A stretch of DNA of 64,000 bases, taken from the NCBI RefSeq assembly GCF_027172205.1, contig NC_070614.1:40182001-40246000 (forward strand). The letters run 5' to 3'. A program made the position numbers and the translations under genes. The notes beneath the pieces were generated by a model that saw only the letters and a list, made by a program, of their open reading frames with translations, did no database searches and had not been told where the DNA came from. The stretch comes from Podarcis raffonei. Lineage: Eukaryota > Chordata > Lepidosauria > Squamata > Lacertidae. Shown here piece by piece: positions 59,801 through 64,000 of this stretch (positions within the stretch are counted from its first letter, which is position 1; each line of letters begins with the position of its first letter).

Positions 59801-62163
59801 GCTTGTTTTCCATGTGCCGGGGTCTCCATGGGAGAGCTTTCCACTTGCCCTCTGGCACAGCTTGCTCCTGCAGCAGATAATCTGTTCCACTCCCATTGCC
59901 TGAGTCCTCCTTTGAAACGGTGCTGAAAAATGTTCCTCGTAGATCTGGATGCAAAATAAAAACCTTGCAATGTGAATATGCAGAGAAGTAGTAATACCAG
60001 AATTGGTAGGAAATGGGTACAGTGGAAGAAATACTTTTATCAGAGCGGTCCCTCTAAGCTCCTGATGCCTCTTTGTGGGGCATCCGGTGACCCGAGGGAT
60101 ACAGGAAACTCCAGAGCCTTTCCTGACATAGTGGCCCACTGTTTCTATGGTGGGATCTCTGCAGGAGGGCTTACACATGCACTGGGAAGTTTGGCCACCA
60201 TCTGCAGGCAAGGCAGGTAGCTGTGTAGTTAATGGTCTCTCCCTCCTGTCCCATCTAGGGAATGTAGTTCACCTGGTGTCGGCCGGGGGGCAGCACCACA
60301 TCATCAGCCAGCCAGCACAGGTTGCTTTGATCCAGGCCATGTCTCAGCAGACTGGGCAGGCCCCAGTTGGGGTGCAGGCTGTGCCAGGCCACCAGCCTCC
60401 CACCATCCTGCCTGTCCCAGCTACCAGCACAGCTGCTGCAGCTGTGGCTTCCACAGCAACTATCAGCCTCCCCATTGCTGCCACCCAAGGTTAGTCAGTA
60501 TCTGGATTCCTGGGGGTTGCCCTCCCGCTCTTGGAAGGCAATGTGGTTTTGTGGGTTGAGGGCCTGGGTGACTTTGCCTTTGGGTCAGTAAACCTTCCTT
60601 CTGTGTCCCCAACAGCATATTGTTCTCATCCTCCCTCGTATGGCATCTGTTGCTCCACCCTGGCTGCCTTCCACTTCCCTTTCCTTCTGCCCTGCTCCCT
60701 ACATTGGTCCAACCCTCCACCACCCAAGCCTTCTCTGAATTGCCATGGCCTGGTCCTATATTGAGGCTTCTCCTTCAGCACTGGCATAAAATAAATGTTT
60801 GGTAGGAATAATTAGAAATGACACCGCTCTGTTGGAGAGCCGGAGTGCAGCCTCTCTCTTTGCTGTTGCCCCCACAGTGCCCTCATCAGCAGTGAACAGC
60901 TCCGGTGTGGTGAAGATCGTTGTGCGTCAGGCTCCTCGAGATGGCCTGCTGACCCCGTCCCCTGGCCCGCAGCAGCCATCTCTGCGCCCTGCTACAGCAA
61001 CAACTGCTGCCACACTGCCTGGTCTCCCAGCGGCCCTCATGGCCCAACGAGCCCCGCTCCCCATGACTCCTGTGCCGCCTGTCAGGTTGCCTGCTCAGCC
61101 ACTGGTGCCAGTTAGGGCGCCCACACCAGCTCCCTTGCAGGGCCTTGTGAGACCCATGCTGCGAATGGTACAGGCCCCAAGCCCCAGCCTGGAGCAACAG
61201 CTGGGTAAGTATGTTTCCCAGCACCTTGCGTAGCGATTTGTACATCTTAGATGGCTGTGGGGTTGGGAAGAGTTCCTCACCATCTTGGGAGTCAGCATCA
61301 GCTCTGGATATTGGTGGAAACGATAATGTGAAATGCCAAAGCACCATCTTCTAGTAGAGTTTAGTTTCTTCTCTTTTCCCCAGCAGCCCGTCTGATTCCC
61401 TTTCTGTCCCCTCTTTTTTCAGTTGCAGCTGCCACACCCCCGATAGCGGCTCCGTTTGCGGTCACTCCAGCGGCCACCGTCACTGTTGCCGCCAACACTT
61501 CCCCAGCTATGACTTCCCAGACAGCCTCAAGCACAGTGCCCAAGGAGGAGCCAGAGATGTTAACGCTGCGCTCCACTACCCCAACGCCGCCACCGCCCCC
61601 TTCCGTCCTGGCCCCACGGCCAAGGCGGCAGCCGCCTCCCCCACCTCGCTCACCCTTCTATCTGGTGAGTTCCTGCCGGAGGCCTTCGGCTCTGCGGGGA
61701 ATTGAGGAGCAGGGTGGCCTAGAGGCTGTTATCGCTGCTTGGGGGAAGGGACCTGGCCTCTGTTCTCCCTGACTGGCTTCACTCTCTCTGGCCTGCAGGA
61801 ATCACTTGAAGAGAAGCGGAAGAAGCAGAAGGAAGAGCGCCTCGACCGTCTCTTCCGCCTCAATGAGCAACACTGCAACCTTGTGCCAATTTACGGCACT
61901 GAGGTGCTACACTTTTGTACTCTTTTCCCCCCTGCTCCCCCTCGCTGGAGGGAGGAGGAGGAGGAAGAGGAGCCAGCAGCAGCACCAGCCCAGGAAGTAG
62001 AGCCCAAGGGCTACAGAGGGGCTAGCTATGCACACTGTTATGCAGCACAAGTGCAAAAGGACCCCCATCGCCTCGAGGCTCATTGGCAGCGGGCAGACAC
62101 CTTGGCCCAGGCTATCTTGAAGCCACAGCAGCGAATTGAGGAACTGACAGACATTATTGAGAG
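47760..62163 (+). CDS. SRCAP: SRCAP, Snf2-related CBP activator ATPase (5' part; continues beyond window)
   Basis: Exons: 47760-47816, 48094-48336, 48500-48685, 48994-49134, 49877-50093, 50347-50633, 50940-51027, 51139-51228, 51826-51981, 52526-52779, 52854-53031, 53350-53486, 56005-56174, 56275-56467, 56551-56687, 56946-57132, 57312-57481, 57983-58332, 58807-59337, 59420-59587, 60259-60489, 60878-61204, 61423-61664, 61799-62163. This gives 5,105 nt, 1,701 codons plus two bases, and all phases fit. Order: N-terminal Ser/Pro region, HSA domain (about 124-196), acidic region (about 285-560), Snf2 N-lobe (about 590-850) with Walker A DEMGLGKT (611-618) and DEAQ (714-717), then a long proline-rich inter-lobe insertion. 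SRCAP is the catalytic subunit that exchanges H2A-H2B for H2A.Z-H2B. The C-lobe and AT-hooks lie beyond the window. Identity is certain from near-identity to human. Confidence 0.96.
48094..48336 (+). CDS. SRCAP: SRCAP Ser/Pro-rich N-terminal exon
   Basis: Encodes [19 protein letters not shown] ... [16 protein letters not shown] ... [15 protein letters not shown]. It aligns with human [33 protein letters not shown] and [14 protein letters not shown]. The middle is divergent. Confidence 0.94.
48500..49134 (+). CDS. SRCAP: SRCAP HSA domain exons
   Basis: Exons 48500-48685 and 48994-49134 encode [49 protein letters not shown] and [20 protein letters not shown] through KQFWSNVEK. This is the helicase-SANT-associated domain that binds actin and Arp4/BAF53-type proteins in INO80-class remodellers. 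It is nearly identical to human. Confidence 0.96.
49877..52779 (+). CDS. SRCAP: SRCAP acidic region exons
   Basis: Exons 49877-50093, 50347-50633, 50940-51027, 51139-51228, 51826-51981 and 52526-52779. Landmarks: [99 protein letters not shown] and [19 protein letters not shown]. In yeast Swr1 the equivalent acidic segment contacts H2A.Z-H2B. The donor after 51228 (GGAAG|GTTCGG) is weak but is the only one that keeps frame. Confidence 0.93.
52041..52269. mobile_element. MITE-like TIR element
   Basis: TACAGTGGTACCTTGATTCTC at the left and AAAACCAAGGTACCACTGTA at the right form inverted termini with TA at each edge. Internal ATCTGTTGTGGAAGTC and ATCCGTTCCAGAC phrases match the element at 32728-33107. 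It is probably a Tc1/mariner-type non-autonomous copy in a SRCAP intron. Confidence 0.7.
52854..57132 (+). CDS. SRCAP: SRCAP Snf2 ATPase N-terminal lobe exons
   Basis: Exons 52854-53031, 53350-53486, 56005-56174, 56275-56467, 56551-56687 and 56946-57132. Motifs seen: [20 protein letters not shown] (Q motif region), [18 protein letters not shown] (I), [19 protein letters not shown] (Ia), [28 protein letters not shown] (II, DEAQ) and [18 protein letters not shown] (III). Then [20 protein letters not shown] and [19 protein letters not shown]. All catalytic residues expected of an active ATPase are present. The 53487-56004 intron carries a DNA transposon and a SINE. Confidence 0.96.
53790..54957. 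mobile_element. Non-autonomous TIR DNA transposon with internal tandem repeat
   Basis: The left end TACCGTATTTTCCCCTCTAT and right end GAGCGAAAAATACGGTA are inverted copies. A subterminal (G)CGTGTTAT-GAGCG motif lies near both ends, and TA borders each side. Inside are G-runs at about 54142 and 54179 and the tandem array at 54331-54850. No transposase frame is recognised. Its family is uncertain (Tc1/mariner- or hAT-like by appearance). Confidence 0.65.
54331..54850 (+). repeat. Tandem array with about 154-bp unit
   Basis: The marker GGATCCACATGGATCCTCAG begins at 54331, 54453, 54607 and 54761, so spacings are 122, 154 and 154 bp; the first unit is shorter. Units share ACCCCAAATTCACCATCAGATC and TGCAATGGTGCAAAAACATGG. 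The last copy is more diverged. Its open frames are repeat artefacts. Confidence 0.9.
55327..55475 (+). repeat. tRNA-derived SINE with CR1-like tail
   Basis: The head CTCTATAGCTCAGTTGG (A box) and GGTTCGAGCCCCATG (B box) is clearly tRNA-like. The body includes GAGTTGGACTAGATGATCC and the tail GGTCCCTTCCAGCTCTAC then TTCTATGATTCT, the CR1-clade 3' motif. Same family as 2080-2216. It is called a SINE rather than a tRNA gene because of the fused body and tail and its intronic setting. Confidence 0.82.
57133..57311 (+). other. SRCAP: GC-AG intron in SRCAP
   Basis: The exon ends TTCAAG and the intron starts GCAAGT, not GT. Only this boundary keeps the frame and the spacing NDPFKHADLG that matches human VHPLQRIDMG. 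AAG|GCAAGT is the usual context of functional GC donors. Confidence 0.85.
57312..62163 (+). CDS. SRCAP: SRCAP inter-lobe insertion exons
   Basis: From 57312 ([28 protein letters not shown]) the protein enters the long low-complexity insertion between ATPase lobes. Recognisable islands: [102 protein letters not shown] and [12 protein letters not shown]. Human SRCAP has several hundred extra Pro/Ala/Ser residues between the LVHSPSPE-type segment and KDEPDTLTLRS; here that interval is only one short exon's worth. The exon 61799-62163 ends phase 2 at the window's last coding position. Confidence 0.93.
58930..59180 (+). repeat. SRCAP: Coding minisatellite in SRCAP
   Basis: Five imperfect copies of about 42-57 bp encode [63 protein letters not shown] and [15 protein letters not shown]. 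All copies remain in frame within exon 58807-59337. Copy number is likely to vary between species or individuals. Confidence 0.85.
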
Positions 62164-62171
62164 GTAGCATC

Positions 62172-64000
62172 TTTTTTTTTTAAAGATATTTATTGAGATT
62201 TTCCACCTTAATACATTAAAAAATCAAAAAACAAAAAAGTTAAAAACACATAAAGTTTACAATCCGTATTTTCAATAACATATTTCCCTGACTTCCCCAC
62301 ACCTCCCCTTCTTATATTCCAATTCAAATTGTTAGTTCAACAAGTTCTTATCCCCAATTTTTGACCTTTTCATATTTAATTCATTTTAGAAAAACCAATT
62401 TTAACTTATAAACATCAACATTTACATACATTAAACATAATAGAAACACCGCCACCCGACCCCACCCCCATCCATCTTCCCTCTCTCCACCCCACCTTTC
62501 TTCTTTTTTTCTTTTTTCTTCTCCCCCTAATGCCTCAACAAATGAAACGGATTTGTAAAAATGTTACATGGAAGAAGAAGAAAAAATACGAGGCACTACA
62601 CTTCTGTAAAACAAGAAAATCCTTAATAAAAAAAATATATAAACATCAATATTTGTACATCAGTGCTCATTCTTAAAACTTTTTTCTAGAGTCAACCCAA
62701 ATTCCCTTCCACGAATTCTCCAATTTTCATACTAATAACAAAACAAAATAAAAAAAAAAGATTATAATTGTACACCCTTGGATTCCCAAACCCCACCCCA
62801 CCCTTTCCCGGTTTCGATCCCCAACAAATGTCCATCAGTCTTAGTCTACTATCAGCCTGGAGACCTCACGTCCGAGGCTCTTAATTCTCTCTCAATTCCT
62901 CTTCTGGTTTTTTTGGTAGTCCTTAGTATTAAACACCAGATCTTGGAGAAGCTCTGTCCCAATAGGGTCCATGTTTCTTCCAGCCAGACCTCCATACTTA
63001 AAAGTAGAGCCCGAATCTTGTTTCTTACTCCTTTTAAGTCCAAATGTCCCGAAAGCTCCAACTTCCACCTTAATCAGATTTGTAATCCATAGGTCTTCAG
63101 ATCTCCACATAAGGAGATCTCTCCATTCTTCAATCTCCAATTCAGACCAGATTTTCATCATCCAGTACTTATTTTCCTTTGTAACCATCATGTCAGGCCT
63201 CTGGCTCTCCTTTGTCATCTGCAACATTACATCTCTTCCTTCCTTTTCCTCAGAAACAACATATATCTCTTTCTCCACACTCTCAAATCTCTCAAGTTTC
63301 TCTTCTTGTCCAGCTGCATGAACTTCCTGAGTCAAATCCTTATCAAATTCAATGAATTTGTTTACTGTTAAGTCCAGAGTTGCAACATTGGTAGCCAAAA
63401 CATCAATTTGGCCTTTTAACTTTCCCAAGAGAAGAAAAACTCTGTCCAATTTAGCTTGAATTTTTCCTCCTTCAGCCATTCTTGTAATGTCCCAAAACCC
63501 CCTCTAGAGGGATTTTGGTTACTTAATCTTCCTTCCAGTTCAAATCCAAAAATCAAGTTAGTTTGTATCAGTTCTTCCTTGTTTTCAACAAAATATAACC
63601 AAATTGTAACAAATATATCCAGCAGAGACAGCAGAAACAAACTTCTCTTTTTCCTTCTTGACAGCTAATTTGACAGCTGTCAAACTCTTCTATATCTCAA
63701 CAGGCTCTCTCGCGGATCACTCCCGGGTCTGGGGGGGTGGCACTTCAGCTCTCAAAATTAGCTCTTATCCTCCAGTAAAATTACTTATACTGCCAAATCA
63801 TGAAATTAATGTCTTTTACCCAATAAAGAAGAAGAAGTTCTCTCGACCTTAGTTAACTAGTCCTTGCTTTAAATTATTTACAAACGGGGAGACGGACTTC
63901 CTGTTTGCGCCTTCCCCAATCGTGCCTAATTAAAAAAAATTTTTTTCTTTGCAAATCCAATTTCCGTACTACTCACGGGTTGTTGCTTTTAAAGTCCAAT
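62172..64000 (-). mobile_element. L1-like LINE lacking ORF2, running off the window
   Basis: Read on the minus strand: a G+C-moderate 5' leader (64000-63480), an open frame (63479-62892), a long A+T-rich 3' UTR, AATAAA (inverse at 62189-62194), and a poly-A tail (T run 62172-62181). There is no reverse transcriptase between the open frame and the tail, so the copy is ORF1-only, like mammalian half-L1 elements, or internally deleted. It begins only 8 nt inside the intron after SRCAP exon end 62163. The 5' end is outside the window. Confidence 0.6.
62892..63479 (-). CDS. ORF1-like coiled-coil protein of the L1-like element
   Basis: 195 codons starting MAEGGKIQAKLDRVFLLLGK. Leucine/isoleucine heptads in residues 7-45 (IQAKLDRVF, LKGQIDVLATNVATLDL) predict a coiled coil, as in the trimerising region of L1 ORF1 proteins. 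A charged segment (EEKLERFESVEKEIYVVSEEK) follows. I do not see the RRM typical of ORF1p, so the protein may be a truncated derivative. It is a retroelement product, not a host gene. Confidence 0.5.
   Translation of the reverse strand: MAEGGKIQAKLDRVFLLLGKLKGQIDVLATNVATLDLTVNKFIEFDKDLTQEVHAAGQEEKLERFESVEKEIYVVSEEKEGRDVMLQMTKESQRPDMMVTKENKYWMMKIWSELEIEEWRDLLMWRSEDLWITNLIKVEVGAFGTFGLKRSKKQDSGSTFKYGGLAGRNMDPIGTELLQDLVFNTKDYQKNQKRN

Noticed and set aside
46504-62000. H/ACA snoRNA in a SRCAP intron (mammalian SRCAP is thought to host one)
   Set aside because: I scanned the introns for a paired-hairpin arrangement with an H box and terminal ACA and found nothing I could support by eye. A covariance-model search would decide.

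Overview
The window is vertebrate nuclear DNA from a squamate reptile, most likely a lizard. It has intron-rich genes with GT-AG introns, CpG-island promoters, and squamate-typical repeats: a full-length Sauria SINE, a BovB LINE end, tRNA-derived SINEs with a CR1-like tail, many L2/CR1-type LINE fragments and abundant microsatellites. I cannot name the species. The gene order PRR14 - FBRS - SRCAP, all on the + strand, matches my recollection of human 16p11.2.

Layout. 1-11.4 kb: PRR14, a tether of heterochromatin to the nuclear lamina. It has a CpG-island promoter, a noncoding first exon, 11 coding exons predicting 721 aa, and an AATAAA signal at 11401. 11.4-15.1 kb: intergenic, with old LINE fragments. 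15.1-34.85 kb: FBRS (fibrosin, AUTS2 family, a PRC1.3/PRC1.5 Polycomb subunit), with a promoter rich in CRE/ATF sites, a striking cluster of CTTAAAGG motifs, and 17 coding exons predicting 1,024 aa. 34.9-40.5 kb: intergenic, with a Sauria SINE and a BovB end, both flanked by intact target-site duplications. 40.5 kb to the window end: SRCAP, the ATPase of the H2A.Z-depositing complex. It runs off the window after the N-terminal ATPase lobe and most of the inter-lobe insertion.

All coding exons were joined by hand. Intron phases agree throughout: PRR14 is 2,166 nt, FBRS 3,075 nt, and SRCAP from the conventional start 5,105 nt to the last exon in the window.

Main discovery candidate. A 1,233-codon intronless open frame lies in SRCAP's first large intron (ATG 41999, stop 45692-45694). 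Its stop is formed by reading into a strong splice donor (exon end 45690). Splicing there to 46430-46503 and then 47572 keeps one frame open into the conserved SRCAP start at 47760. This predicts an alternative SRCAP with a 1,318-residue N-terminal extension: an acidic degenerate-repeat region followed by a basic, non-repetitive module. I recognise no relative of it, and it is absent from the human SRCAP N terminus as I know it.

Together the three genes concern chromatin: lamina tethering of heterochromatin (PRR14), a variant Polycomb complex (FBRS) and H2A.Z exchange (SRCAP). Their adjacency is ancestral synteny; nothing here shows co-regulation.
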